Assembly (NCBI GenBank): GCA_036383895.1
Contig: DASVNK010000025.1
Coordinates: 186,001-250,000 of the forward strand
Origin: DASVNK01 sp036383895
Lineage (GTDB): Bacteria > Verrucomicrobiota > Verrucomicrobiia > Limisphaerales > SXQI01
Direction of reading: 5' to 3'
DNA: 64,000 nt
Made by a program: the position numbers and the translations under genes. Positions 48,997 to 57,795 of this stretch are shown in pieces. Numbering within the stretch: the stretch's first letter is position 1; each line of letters starts with the position of its first letter. Under the pieces are notes generated by a model, which saw only the letters and a list, made by a program, of their open reading frames with translations, did not search any database and was not told the DNA's origin.

Positions 48997-50451
48997 TCAC
49001 TTTACAATCTCGTACACCAGCTTCACCACCTCCGGATTTGGATCACTCCTCAACTCCTGAAGTTTCTCCTTGGCTGGCGCGCCCTCCGGCCCCATCTCGC
49101 GCAATGTCGTCAGCGCGGCCCGCTGAATTTCCGGATAATAGTAGGATTGATGTTTCTTTTGATCTAACGCTTCGATCAAAATCGGCAGAGCAACCTCTAC
49201 TTTTCGGTTCACTTTCCAATGTACCTTCGCTCCATAAACGCGCACGCCAACCTGCGCGCTCGCCAGCATCTCCTCGACACCTTTAGCATCTACCGCCCCT
49301 CGTTCGCTCAATTGCGCCAGCAATCGCGCTCCATGGATATGGTAATAATCCTCCGGCGAAAACATTCCCTGCCGGCAGAACAACTGCCCCTCCCCCATCC
49401 CCAAACCCAATTCCATCATGCTCGGCAAAAGAAGCAGCCGGATAAAAACTCGTCCTGACTTCTTGCAGAAATCCTTTAACAACCCCAAGGCCTTCTCGCG
49501 CTCGCTACTCTCTAGGTTCATCCGTGCCCACAAATCGCCCGTTCGGCAAATCGTCTGCTCCGTTCCATCGATTCCTTGGCCGCCTGAACCTGGCCATTGA
49601 TGTCCTCCATAGCTTCGCAATTCGGACTCCACTAGAGCAAAGGTCGTCTCTAGCACCTCCTCCCGCTCCTTCGTTAACTGCCAAAGCGCGCTGCACGCTT
49701 CTACTTGCAAACTATTGAGCGGTCCGGTCCTTCGCAGATTCTTCAGTTCCGCAATAACTTCGGGATTGGATAGTACCAGTTGTTCAACCGCAGATACTGC
49801 CGCCTGCTGCACATGCGGAGAAGGGTCCTTCAATGCGCTGGTCAAATACTTCGTCGTCCGCTCACTGGGCGGCTTTACTCGCGCTAACATCCGGATCATC
49901 TGCATGCGCGGGCTTTCTGCCGCGCCACCTTCCAGCACCGGTAACAGCAGTTGGACCATCTCCGCATCCACACCGATCGCATTCAGCGCCATGGAAACAG
50001 AGTTCGCCTCGCCTATGCCTCCTTTCTCCATCGCCGCGACTAATTCCGGCATCGCTCTCCGCGCGGCAGGCCCAAGCGTATGGATCACTTGGCACGCCGT
50101 CGTGAGTCGCTCACGCATCTTGTTTAAATCGGGATAATTGGGAATGTAACTGATCGCTCCTGCCCAGGTTCCTCCCACTCTCAACAGAACACGCGTGCGC
50201 AGGCTGTCTTTCTCCCGAATGACCCGTCGCAGGTGATCCACTCCAGCCTCTCCCATCTCGCGAATCATCAACAACTCGGGAGCCGACCAACGTTTGGAAT
50301 GCTCCATCGCTGCTAACCGATCCAAAGCCGGATGAATCGGATTCACCGGCTGCCTTACCAAATACAGAACCGCCCCACCAACAAGCCCTCCCAAGAGAAG
50401 TAATAAAAGCGAAGCCCATCTCCACTTCGATTTAATCGACGTTCTGTTCAT
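48997..50451 (-). CDS. Membrane-anchored HEAT-repeat protein
   Basis: The 484-residue protein has one N-terminal membrane helix (WASLLLLLLGGLVGGAVLYLV). The extracytoplasmic alpha-solenoid is built of HEAT repeats (PHVQQAAVSAVEQLVLSNPEVIAELKNL, RAALTTLREMGPEGAPAKEKLQELRSDPNPEVVKLVYEIVK). Such solenoids act as protein-protein scaffolds. There is no catalytic motif. It starts at 50451, 111 bases before structured element B on the other strand. Confidence 0.75.
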   Translation of the reverse strand: MNRTSIKSKWRWASLLLLLLGGLVGGAVLYLVRQPVNPIHPALDRLAAMEHSKRWSAPELLMIREMGEAGVDHLRRVIREKDSLRTRVLLRVGGTWAGAISYIPNYPDLNKMRERLTTACQVIHTLGPAARRAMPELVAAMEKGGIGEANSVSMALNAIGVDAEMVQLLLPVLEGGAAESPRMQMIRMLARVKPPSERTTKYLTSALKDPSPHVQQAAVSAVEQLVLSNPEVIAELKNLRRTGPLNSLQVEACSALWQLTKEREEVLETTFALVESELRSYGGHQWPGSGGQGIDGTEQTICRTGDLWARMNLESSEREKALGLLKDFCKKSGRVFIRLLLLPSMMELGLGMGEGQLFCRQGMFSPEDYYHIHGARLLAQLSERGAVDAKGVEEMLASAQVGVRVYGAKVHWKVNRKVEVALPILIEALDQKKHQSYYYPEIQRAALTTLREMGPEGAPAKEKLQELRSDPNPEVVKLVYEIVK

Positions 50452-50561
50452 TGGGGTACTCGATTCGTACCAGAAAAGAACATTGTCATCGAGTCGAAAG
50501 ACGATTGTCTGCCGACTCCTGGGGACTTGATTCTCCTGTTTTGTTCTGCTTTAGTGGTGTG

Positions 50562-50671
50562 GCCAGCGAAGGCCAACGTGGTTGATTAGGATCCCGGTCG
50601 GAACCGGACTTCTCATCACCCCCGAAAGACAATCGGCGCACCCTCGCGTCCGCGTCCCTTCCTTCGCTGGC
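50562..50671 (+). ncRNA. Structured repeat element, copy B
   Basis: Outer stem: GCCAGCGAAGG (50562-50572) and CCTTCGCTGGC (50661-50671), 11 perfect pairs. Inner hairpin: CCGGT-CGGA-ACCGG (50594-50607) within a short TGAT/ATCA stem. The shared TCACCCCCGAA string follows the inner hairpin. An ATG (50679, MNRASINIVG) lies 7 bases after the outer stem. The third hairpin seen in copies A and C is weak here. The element lies upstream of the CNT nucleoside transporter gene, whose start is about 650 bases further on. Confidence 0.65.
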
Positions 50672-51327
50672 GAATATTATGAACCGCGCCAGTATCAATA
50701 TTGTAGGAGCCGACGTGAGCAAGCTTTCCCCTCGCCAGCGCCCCACCGCACCTGTATTTCACCCATCTACCCTTCACTTCGCTCAACCCTCAACGCTCAA
50801 CTCTCAACCGCTGCAATTATCGCTATTTATCGCCAGAACACCCTCACCAAAGGCCCGTGTTTCCAGAATTTACCGGAATTTTCTAGTATCGCGTTTGAAT
50901 TCTTTCGCGAGCGCTGATCCGAACCCGCCAGAGTCAACATTTTCGATGCAAGCCATTGAAATGATAAACTCTGACGATCATTCATTCCCATCAGCGGCGG
51001 TCGAAGAACACAAAAGTCTACAAAAAAACACATCGGACGAACCCCTCTTGCTATCCAGACTGGCTCGGCGTTTGGGTGCTATCTGCTCAAGAAACGCCCG
51101 TAATTCCGCTCGTTCCACCAAATTCCACTTCGCGTTCTTCGTTTCCTTCTGTGAAGGATTTCCACTCGTTCCATCAAAAAAGCCCCGCCATTTCCTTAAT
51201 TTCCGCAAATTTCCATTGTCTACATTTCCGGAAATTTCCTCTCGCCCTCACCTTCTCAATGGTCTCGGTGCCTCTATGGTTAATCCACTTCTATTCCTTG
51301 CCCCATCCCGCTACCCTCGCCCGGACC
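50672..51327 (+). other. Gene-free stretch between element B and the CNT gene
   Basis: No gene is supported. An ORF from 50679 stays open for 548 codons but from 51300 on it is only an out-of-frame reading of the CNT gene, and its earlier part is low-complexity. Phrases CTCAACCCTCAACGCTCAAC and TTTCCGGAAATTTCC (about 51220-51240, also CCGGAATTTTC near 50873) are simple or eroded repeats. A promoter for the CNT gene was not recognised. Confidence 0.45.
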
Positions 51328-52566
51328 ATGCCCGAAAAACTGATCAGCCTGCTCGGCGTCTTCGTGATGCTTGGTTGCGCCTGGGCTCTTTCTTCGGATC
51401 GCAAACGGTTCCCGGTCCGCATCGTCGCATGGGGCATCGGGCTCCAACTCGCCTTCGCCCTGCTGATTCTCAAAACAACCTTCGGCGTGCGCTTCTTCGA
51501 ATTCGCACAGAAGAGTGTCACACGCCTGAACGAATTCGCGCTCGAAGGTGCGAAGATGGTCTTCGGAACGATTGCCGACCAAACCTTCCTGGAAGCACAA
51601 TGGGGTCCAGGCAAAGCGTTCATCCTCGCGATCTCCATCACCGCCACCATCATTCTGGTCTCCGCGCTCTCTTCGCTCTTTTACCATTGGGGCATTCTCC
51701 AGCGCGTCGTTGCGTTCATGGCTCGCATCATGCAACGCACCATGGGCACGAGCGGCTCAGAGAGTCTCGCCGCCGCAGCGAATATTTTTGTCGGCCAAAC
51801 CGAAGCGCCCCTGGTGATCAAGCCGTACCTCAAGAACATGACGCAAAGCGAACTGTTCGCGCTCATGGTTCCCGGCATGGCCAGTATCGCCGGCGGGGTG
51901 CTCGCCGTTTATGTCGCGCTCGGTGCCAGTTCGGGTCATCTCGTTACCGCCTCGGTGATGAGCGCGCCCGCCGCCTTGCTCATCGCCAAGATCATGCTGC
52001 CGGAAACTCAAACCAGCGAAACCACCGGCACCGTTCCCATCGACAAGGAGCGCACCACCGTCAACAGCATCGATGCGCTCTGCCGCGGCTCGACCGATGG
52101 CCTCTTCCTTTCGCTCAACGTCCTCGCGATGCTCATCGCGTTCGTTGCGCTGGTGGCACTCGCCAATTTTCTGTTCGCAAAATTCTTCAGCCTCTTCGGC
52201 ATCACGCTCACGCTGCAACAGGCGCTCGGCTACCTGAACGCGCCTTTCGCCTGGCTCATGGGCATCCCCTGGAAGGATTGCCCGGTCGTCGGCGAGATGC
52301 TCGGCGAACGCATCGTTCTCAATGAATTCGTCGGTTACCTGCACCTCACGCAGGCCAAGGCGCAGCTCGACGAACGCAGCTTCACCCTCGCCACTTACGC
52401 CCTGTGCGGCTTCGCCAATTTTGGCAGCATCGCCATTCAAATCGGTGGCATCGGCGCGCTCGCACCCGAACGCCGGGCCGATCTCGCTCGCCTCGGTTTC
52501 CGCGCCATGATCGGCGGCTTGCTGGCCACTTACCTGACCGCCTGCCTGGTAGGGGTTCTCATTTAA
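51328..52566 (+). CDS. Concentrative nucleoside transporter (NupC/CNT family)
   Basis: From the ATG at 51328 (MPEKLISLLGVFVMLGCAWA) the protein has 412 residues and about ten membrane helices. Family motifs include GQTEAPLVIKPYL, GTSGSESLAAAANIFVGQTEAPL (the substrate/sodium site), an AGGVLAVYVALG segment and CGFANFGSIAIQIGGIG. It imports nucleosides with sodium or proton. An in-frame start at 51076 would add 84 unlikely residues (FPSVKDFHSFHQKSPAISL). Its long gene-free upstream region contains element B. Confidence 0.93.
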   Translation: MPEKLISLLGVFVMLGCAWALSSDRKRFPVRIVAWGIGLQLAFALLILKTTFGVRFFEFAQKSVTRLNEFALEGAKMVFGTIADQTFLEAQWGPGKAFILAISITATIILVSALSSLFYHWGILQRVVAFMARIMQRTMGTSGSESLAAAANIFVGQTEAPLVIKPYLKNMTQSELFALMVPGMASIAGGVLAVYVALGASSGHLVTASVMSAPAALLIAKIMLPETQTSETTGTVPIDKERTTVNSIDALCRGSTDGLFLSLNVLAMLIAFVALVALANFLFAKFFSLFGITLTLQQALGYLNAPFAWLMGIPWKDCPVVGEMLGERIVLNEFVGYLHLTQAKAQLDERSFTLATYALCGFANFGSIAIQIGGIGALAPERRADLARLGFRAMIGGLLATYLTACLVGVLI

Positions 52567-52628
52567 ACGTCGAAGCAATAAGACTTTCCGATATGAACGC
52601 CTCGCATTAATATCTCCGGACTTGCCGA

Positions 52629-53651
52629 ATGAGTGCGCCGTTTAAAATCATTCTGTACGTGGTGCTGGTCATCCTCGCCAGCATCTCGGGATATTATGCC
52701 ATGACCAATTTCGGCAGGATGATGGATCGCGCCGGCGACCGCCACTCCGACCTCGAACAAATCGAGCCCGAAGCAAAGCCATCCACGGAAGTAACCTCAC
52801 CTGAATCAACCGCCACGAACCCAGCTTCGGCTACAACCCAGCCCACGAATACAAACGTCGCCGCCGTCGCAAACGCCCTGAGCTTGCTCACGAACAAAGC
52901 CGCGGGTTCCACGAATGTTCCCGACACCAATGCAATCGCCGCCTCAGTGACCAATATTCCAACCGCGCAAGACGTCAGCGGCGCGGTTCCCTCCGCGGGT
53001 GGATCGACCAGGAAGACTGCCGCCAAAGCTCCCGGCGGAGGACGCATCGGACTCTGGACCGCCATCTTCCTTATCTCCCTTGTTGTTCTGGGAATCATGA
53101 TTGCCCGCGACGTTTCTAACTTCCTCGGCAATCGTGCACTCGAAACGATCTACAACGACGAAGGTAAAGGCGTTGCCAACCCGGAATACGAAGAAGCCGA
53201 ACAAGCCTGGGCGAACGGCAGACATCTTGAAGCGATCGGCCTCATGCGCGATTACCTCGCAAAACATCCGCGCGAACAACACGTCGCCATCCGCATTGCC
53301 GAAATTTACGAAAAAGATTTAGGCAACCATCTCGCCGCCGCCCTCGAATACGAAGAAGTCCTGAAGAAGAAACTTCCACCCGAACGCTGGGGCTGGGCCG
53401 CCATTCACCTCTGCAATTTATATTTCAAACTCGGCCAGGAACAAAAAGCTTACGACCTGCTCCGCCGGTTGGTGAAAGATTATCCGGAAACGCCCGCCGC
53501 CGACAAAGCCCGCAAGCGCCTCGAACAAGTGGATGGCGCTTCCCTCGAACAACTCGCCACCGAATCGAACGTAACCCCGCGAACACCCGCCGCCCCAGCC
53601 GACGACGGCCCGCCCTCAAACCTCCCGCCCGGTTTCCGGCCGAAGAAGTAA
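52629..53651 (+). CDS. Membrane protein with TPR domain and Ala/Thr-rich linker
   Basis: The 340-residue protein has membrane helices at residues 8-27 (IILYVVLVILASISGYYAM) and about 140-160 (GLWTAIFLISLVVLGIMIARD). They are separated by a disordered linker rich in T, S, N and A. The C-terminal half is a TPR domain (EEAEQAWANGRHLEAIGLMRDYLAKHPREQHVAIRIAEIYEKDL). A Pro-rich tail ends GFRPKK. It may scaffold an inner-membrane complex. Its stop abuts the stop of the convergent DUF5009-like gene with zero spacing. Confidence 0.75.
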   Translation: MSAPFKIILYVVLVILASISGYYAMTNFGRMMDRAGDRHSDLEQIEPEAKPSTEVTSPESTATNPASATTQPTNTNVAAVANALSLLTNKAAGSTNVPDTNAIAASVTNIPTAQDVSGAVPSAGGSTRKTAAKAPGGGRIGLWTAIFLISLVVLGIMIARDVSNFLGNRALETIYNDEGKGVANPEYEEAEQAWANGRHLEAIGLMRDYLAKHPREQHVAIRIAEIYEKDLGNHLAAALEYEEVLKKKLPPERWGWAAIHLCNLYFKLGQEQKAYDLLRRLVKDYPETPAADKARKRLEQVDGASLEQLATESNVTPRTPAAPADDGPPSNLPPGFRPKK

Positions 53652-54830
53652 TTACACCTTCAGAAAAATTCTTCGCCGATACAAAAACCGGCAGAACAAA
53701 ACCGCGCCGAACAACGCGATAATCGCAATCAGCAGGTCCCCTGCCCCCGGCCTGACGGCCGAATCCAGCCAGGCCTTCACCGGCCCGCCGGCAACTCTCT
53801 CCGCGAGCTTCGGCAGCTCAACCACATGCACGAGCATGTAAATAGTGATCGCGTTCGTCCCGATCCAAATGAACGGCCTCGCCCACCCGTCCTTCTTCCA
53901 CACATCAATCACCAGGTAAAACGTCCCCAACAGCATCGCGCTAAACCCACCCGCCACCAAAACAAACGACGACGTCCAAAGCTTCTTAATGACAGGGAAC
54001 TGCATTCCCCAAAGAATTCCAACGACAACAGACGCTGCTCCACACAGCAACAGCACCTTCACCTTGCGGCGATCATCTGCATCACCGCGCAACCACAACC
54101 CGGCGAAGACTCCCAACAAACAACTCGCAATCGCCGGCAGGGTGCTCAGCAACCCTTCCGGATCATGATCACCATCCCACTTGAACAGCGGCAGGTGCTG
54201 CTTATCAACGTAGTTCGCCAGGTTCTTCCCTTCCGCGAAGTTCCCCGCACCCACACCCGGCACCGGCACAAACGTCATCAGAGCCCAGTAACCAATCAAC
54301 AAGCTTGCGCACAACGCAACGAGCGCCCTCGGCTTTAGATAGAGAAAGGCCAGAGCCGTGAACAAGTAGCACAGCGCAATCCGTTGCAGCACGCCGAGCA
54401 ACCGCACCTTCTCCCAACCGCCTGCAATTCCGTCGTATGTAAACAACCCGAACAGGTAAAGGATGAGTGCTCGCCGAAAGATCTGCGCTGTCGCGGCACC
54501 GCGTCCTTGTTCCGCGGTGCGCTTACTCAACGAGAAGACAATCGATACACCCACAATGAAAACGAACAACGGAAAGATCAGATCGTAAAAGCGGAAGCCT
54601 TCCCACTGCACATGATCCAATTGCGTGGCAACAAATCCGATCAGCGATTTCCCATCTCCACCCGCGAGTTTGTTCAGCGCATAGAACAGCGCGTCCGCAC
54701 CAATAATCCAGAACATGTCGAACCCGCGCAGAGCATCGACCGATGCAATTCTTCCCCGCGAATCGACCTTTGTGACAGGCGTAACCGGAACACTCGACGG
54801 AACGTCAGCGGTGAGTGGCATAAGCCGCAT
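53652..54830 (-). CDS. DUF5009 / heparan-alpha-glucosaminide N-acetyltransferase-like membrane protein
   Basis: From the ATG at 54830 or 54821 (MPLTADVPSSVPVTPV) the protein has about 390 residues and 10-11 membrane helices. The opening SVDALRGFDMFWIIGADALF matches the NagX/HGSNAT-like family. These enzymes transfer acyl groups to sugars across the membrane; in bacteria NagX imports and acts on N-acetylglucosamine sugars. The frame extends to 55028, but that extension is an Arg-rich tail antisense to the glycosyltransferase gene and is rejected. The gene is divergent from the family 2 glycosyltransferase. Confidence 0.85.
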   Translation of the reverse strand: MRLMPLTADVPSSVPVTPVTKVDSRGRIASVDALRGFDMFWIIGADALFYALNKLAGGDGKSLIGFVATQLDHVQWEGFRFYDLIFPLFVFIVGVSIVFSLSKRTAEQGRGAATAQIFRRALILYLFGLFTYDGIAGGWEKVRLLGVLQRIALCYLFTALAFLYLKPRALVALCASLLIGYWALMTFVPVPGVGAGNFAEGKNLANYVDKQHLPLFKWDGDHDPEGLLSTLPAIASCLLGVFAGLWLRGDADDRRKVKVLLLCGAASVVVGILWGMQFPVIKKLWTSSFVLVAGGFSAMLLGTFYLVIDVWKKDGWARPFIWIGTNAITIYMLVHVVELPKLAERVAGGPVKAWLDSAVRPGAGDLLIAIIALFGAVLFCRFLYRRRIFLKV

Positions 54831-54919
54831 TGTGCAAATCGGCGTCCGTTTTGCGAGCATCCAGATTTTCGCAATTAAATTGCAGATAACGAAGGCACTG
54901 CCAGTCTGGTCAAAGTTCG

Positions 54920-56062
54920 GTGCAGGTCGCTTTGACCATCCTCTGGTACGCCGCCGCGATTCTCTATAGCGTCGCGAGCCTCCGTGCTCTCGTTTACATG
55001 CGTTGGGTGAAGCGCCTGCCGCGCACACACAACTCCGTCGCCTTGCCGAAGGTCTCGATCATCTTCGCCGCGCGTGACGAAGCCGAACGAATCGAAACAA
55101 CCATCCGGCGCCTGCTCGCACTGTCAGGAATCGAGTTCGAGATCATTCCGGTGGATGACCGTTCACGCGATGAAACGAGCCAGATTCTGAAGCGACTCTC
55201 GGCGGAAGATTCTCGTGTGCGACCGAAGCGGGTCGACGTCTTGCCGGAAGATTGGCTTGGCAAATGCCACGCCTGCCACCTCGGCGCGCAGAGTGCGACG
55301 GGCGAATGGCTGCTGTTCACAGACGCCGATTGCTGGATGAAGTCAGACACCCTCACCCGGGCGTTAACGGTCGCGCAGACTGAACGTGTTCAACACATCA
55401 CCATGACACCGGGCGTCTCGCCGAACACCCTTGCTGCGGAAGGCTGGCATCTCGCCTTCCTCGTCACCGTGGTCGACTGGATCGCCCGCACAAACTCGGA
55501 TCACCCGCGCGGCCACCTCGGAGTAGGAGCTTTCAACCTCGTGCATCGAGACACCTATCAGAAGTTCGGCGGCCACGAAACGCTACGTCTAACAGTCGTC
55601 GACGACGTAAAACTTGGCCGACTGGTGCGCAAAGCCGGCGCACGCACCCGCGCGTTTATTGGCGGCGATGATGTAGAATGTCACTGGGGAGTAAGCGTGC
55701 GACAGATCATCAAAATCATGGAAAAGAATTACTTTGCCGCACTCGATTACAACGTCGCTTTCGCGGTGGTTACGGGGCCAGTTATGATGGTGCTTTGGGC
55801 CGCGGCTATTCTGGGTCTGTTCAGCGGGCAATTTGTTGGTACAGCCGCAGGCATCGCTCTGCTTTCGCTGATCCTGCCCGCAACGCTGCTTGCCAGGCTG
55901 TTAAACTGGAAGATACGAGGTGCGCTTTTCGCGCCCTTTGCTTTCGTGGCATTGAACTACGCGATCCTGCGCTCCACCTACGTCACTTTGCGCCAAGGCG
56001 GAGTGAAGTGGCGCGACACCTTTTATCCACTCCACAAGCTCCGCGCTGGAAACGTCTACTAG
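54920..56062 (+). CDS. Family 2 glycosyltransferase, membrane-bound
   Basis: The 380-residue protein starts with GTG and an N-terminal membrane helix (VALTILWYAAAILYSVASLRAL). The GT-A domain has KVSIIFAARDEAERIETTIRRLL, IIPVDDRSRDET and DADCWM (DxD). C-terminal membrane helices follow (VMMVLWAAAILGLFSGQFV). HpnB-like or ceramide/hopanoid-type transferases share this architecture, but the acceptor cannot be read. It is divergent from the DUF5009-like acyltransferase, 89 bases away, suggesting joint envelope glycan or lipid modification. Confidence 0.85.
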   Translation: MQVALTILWYAAAILYSVASLRALVYMRWVKRLPRTHNSVALPKVSIIFAARDEAERIETTIRRLLALSGIEFEIIPVDDRSRDETSQILKRLSAEDSRVRPKRVDVLPEDWLGKCHACHLGAQSATGEWLLFTDADCWMKSDTLTRALTVAQTERVQHITMTPGVSPNTLAAEGWHLAFLVTVVDWIARTNSDHPRGHLGVGAFNLVHRDTYQKFGGHETLRLTVVDDVKLGRLVRKAGARTRAFIGGDDVECHWGVSVRQIIKIMEKNYFAALDYNVAFAVVTGPVMMVLWAAAILGLFSGQFVGTAAGIALLSLILPATLLARLLNWKIRGALFAPFAFVALNYAILRSTYVTLRQGGVKWRDTFYPLHKLRAGNVY

Positions 56063-56252
56063 TCCGCGTGTAACTCCGGATGAGATTCGTCTTCACCCCG
56101 GTCGGCAAGCGAGTCGCCGAGTGCGGCCACCGGTCACTTCGCCTGCGCTTCAGCGCGCCCCGGAGGGTCGCCGGAATCTCACCTGGATTTAGTCACCCCC
56201 GTGACGGAATCACCGCTTGCCAAACCTCGTACTTTTTGCCATCGTTCTCCCA
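56063..56252. other. Gene-free stretch upstream of element C
   Basis: No gene is supported. A GTCACCCCCGTGAC hairpin lies at about 56191-56204, close in sequence to the TCACCCCCGAA string of the structured element, so this may hold an eroded copy. The remaining sequence is ordinary GC-rich spacer. Confidence 0.35.
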
Positions 56253-56353
56253 GCCTGAGAAGGCACGTGAGTGAATAAAATCCCGCTCGGAAGCGGACTT
56301 CTATTCACCCCCGAACGACACGCTACCCCGTAGTGTGTCCACTCTCCTCAGGC
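56253..56353 (+). ncRNA. Structured repeat element, copy C
   Basis: Outer stem: GCCTGAG (56253-56259) and CTCAGGC (56347-56353), 7 perfect pairs. Second stem: GTGAATA (56271-56277) and TATTCAC (56302-56308), perfect, enclosing the hairpin CCGCT-CGGA-AGCGG (56283-56296). Third hairpin: GACACGCTAC with GTAGTGTGTC (56317-56339), 10 pairs including one G-T, triloop CCC. The string ATTCACCCCCGAA links the stems. An ATG (56364, ATGAAAACG) follows 10 bases after the outer stem; copy A has the same ATGAAAACG. This is the best-folded copy. Confidence 0.7.
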
Positions 56354-56459
56354 GCGAAAAACTATGAAAACGACGCGCGCTAATTCAACGACGGCGGCGC
56401 CTGCTGTGCCGGACTGCATCGTCTCCAAACCTGTAGTCAAGTCCCTTGCTTTTGTCGCA

Positions 56460-56580
56460 ACACAAATCAACACCCATCAACACAAATCAACACCCGCGCA
56501 CACCCAGGCACACACCCTGAAAACACCCACTAAGTCTTTCATAATCAAACCCCGCACACCATCAACACACAAAAGTGCGT
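56460..56580. repeat. CA-rich simple repeat downstream of element C
   Basis: Repeated AACACAAATCAACACCC units and CACACCC runs resemble the block 180-390 bases after element A (27960-28145). Both blocks lie at similar distances downstream of a structured element and its ATG, suggesting a composite element. The sequence 56363-56687 has no supported gene; its in-frame reading into the amidohydrolase is low-complexity. Confidence 0.65.
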
Positions 56581-56687
56581 TTTTTCATCAACACCTTAAC
56601 GTTACGACCCCCACCGCTCTTTTGCGGCAAGATAAGAATGGTCGTTATCCACTCGACAAGTCCCAAGCCAGAACGCGTACTTCCCAC

Positions 56688-57599
56688 ATGCTCAATCGCC
56701 GACATTTTCTTGGGACGGCCCTTGTTACAGCAGCAGCAGCGGCAGGATGCGCGACTACTCCTCCAGATTCGGGAATTCTCGATACGCACACGCACTTCTA
56801 TGATCCAACCCGCCCGCAAGGAGTTCCTTGGCCCCCAAAAGATGACGAATTTCTGTATCGCCCGGTTCTTCCGACTGAACTGAAGCGCATCGCTCAGCCG
56901 CTCGGCGTCACCGGCACGATCGTGGTCGAGGCAAGTTCCTGGGTTGAAGATAATGATTGGATTCTCCAACTCGCGCGCACCGAACCGTTCATCAAAGGGT
57001 TGGTCGGACATCTCAAACCAGGCAAACCAAACTTCGCTGCCGATCTGAATCGCTTCGCCGCAGACCGCTTGTTCCGCGGCATTCGCGTCGGCTTGTGGGA
57101 CATTCCTCTCGCGGTGGAAAGCACCGATTTCCTCCGGGATCTTCGTCTGCTCGCCACCCGCGGGTTGTCGCTCGATGTCCTCGGTGGCCCGGATGAAATC
57201 GAGAAGATTGCGAAGCTCGCCGCAGAACTGCCCGATCTTCGTATTGTGGTGGATCATTGCGCTGGCGTGCGCGTCACCGGCGGAACTCCGGATGCAAAGT
57301 GGCTTTCCGGGATAAAGACGCTTGCCGCGCGCAAGAACGTCTTCATGAAAGTGTCGGGCCTGGTTGAAGGCACCGGCTTGCGGGGTGCCCCAATCGCTGT
57401 TGAGTTTTATGAGCCAGTGCTGGACGCGCTTTGGAATTCATTCAGCGAAGATCGCGTGATCTTCGGCAGCAACTGGCCCGTGAGCGCGCGTTTCGCAAGC
57501 TACGAAAATGTGTTGAAGATCGTGCGCGCTTACGTGAAAAGCGAAAGCGCGGCGGAAAAATATTTTCGAAAGAACGCCGAGCGGGTTTATCTTGGTTAA
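56688..57599 (+). CDS. Exported amidohydrolase-family lactonase/hydrolase lipoprotein
   Basis: From the ATG at 56688 the protein is MLNRRHFLGTALVTAAAAAGC, a Tat-like RR signal with lipobox AAGC (C21), 303 residues. The amidohydrolase-2 TIM barrel opens with DTHTHFYDP (D32, H34, H36) and has RIVVDHCAG and VIFGSNWPVS as later metal/acid positions. Relatives hydrolyse sugar lactones. The in-frame extension to 56364 (MKTTRANSTT) is His/Thr-rich repeat sequence linked to element C and is not kept, though it is open through the gene. A zinc-ribbon gene follows immediately. Confidence 0.85.
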   Translation: MLNRRHFLGTALVTAAAAAGCATTPPDSGILDTHTHFYDPTRPQGVPWPPKDDEFLYRPVLPTELKRIAQPLGVTGTIVVEASSWVEDNDWILQLARTEPFIKGLVGHLKPGKPNFAADLNRFAADRLFRGIRVGLWDIPLAVESTDFLRDLRLLATRGLSLDVLGGPDEIEKIAKLAAELPDLRIVVDHCAGVRVTGGTPDAKWLSGIKTLAARKNVFMKVSGLVEGTGLRGAPIAVEFYEPVLDALWNSFSEDRVIFGSNWPVSARFASYENVLKIVRAYVKSESAAEKYFRKNAERVYLG

Positions 57600-57746
57600 G
57601 TGAGTGACGAGACCGAACAGCGCACATTGGTTTGTGAAGAATGCGGACAACCCGGGCGCGAAATGGGTGAAACGGTTTTGTGCCCGGAGTGCTTTCAACT
57701 GCGAGGTTCGTGCGGCGCGGAACGAACCAGTGACGCGGATGAATAA
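57600..57746 (+). CDS. Small zinc-ribbon protein (48 aa)
   Basis: A GTG at 57600 directly follows the amidohydrolase TAA (57597-57599) and opens a 48-residue frame (MSDETEQRTLVCEECGQPGR). The cysteines C12, C15, C28 and C31 form two CxxC knuckles 12 residues apart, the zinc-ribbon pattern, and C38 is extra. The protein is acidic at both ends and mostly cysteine-knuckle. Coupling to the amidohydrolase stop suggests it is really translated. Its role (DNA or protein binding) is unknown. It lies below usual gene-length limits. Confidence 0.65.
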   Translation: MSDETEQRTLVCEECGQPGREMGETVLCPECFQLRGSCGAERTSDADE

Positions 57747-57795
57747 GCGTTGCGGTTCCTGTCGAACTGGCTTTTGACCTGCTCTGTTGGCGCGT

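Noticed and set aside
50679..52325. 548-codon plus-strand frame starting at element B
   Set aside because: From about 51300 it is an out-of-frame reading of the CNT gene, and its early part is low-complexity; only the first codons after the element could be real.
54831..55028. N-terminal extension of the DUF5009-like protein
   Set aside because: It is antisense to the start of the glycosyltransferase gene and lacks a plausible N terminus; starts at 54821 or 54830 fit the family.
27642..56353. Structured elements as integron attC sites
   Set aside because: The outer stems lack the RYYYAAC/GTTRRRY core sites and no integrase is present.
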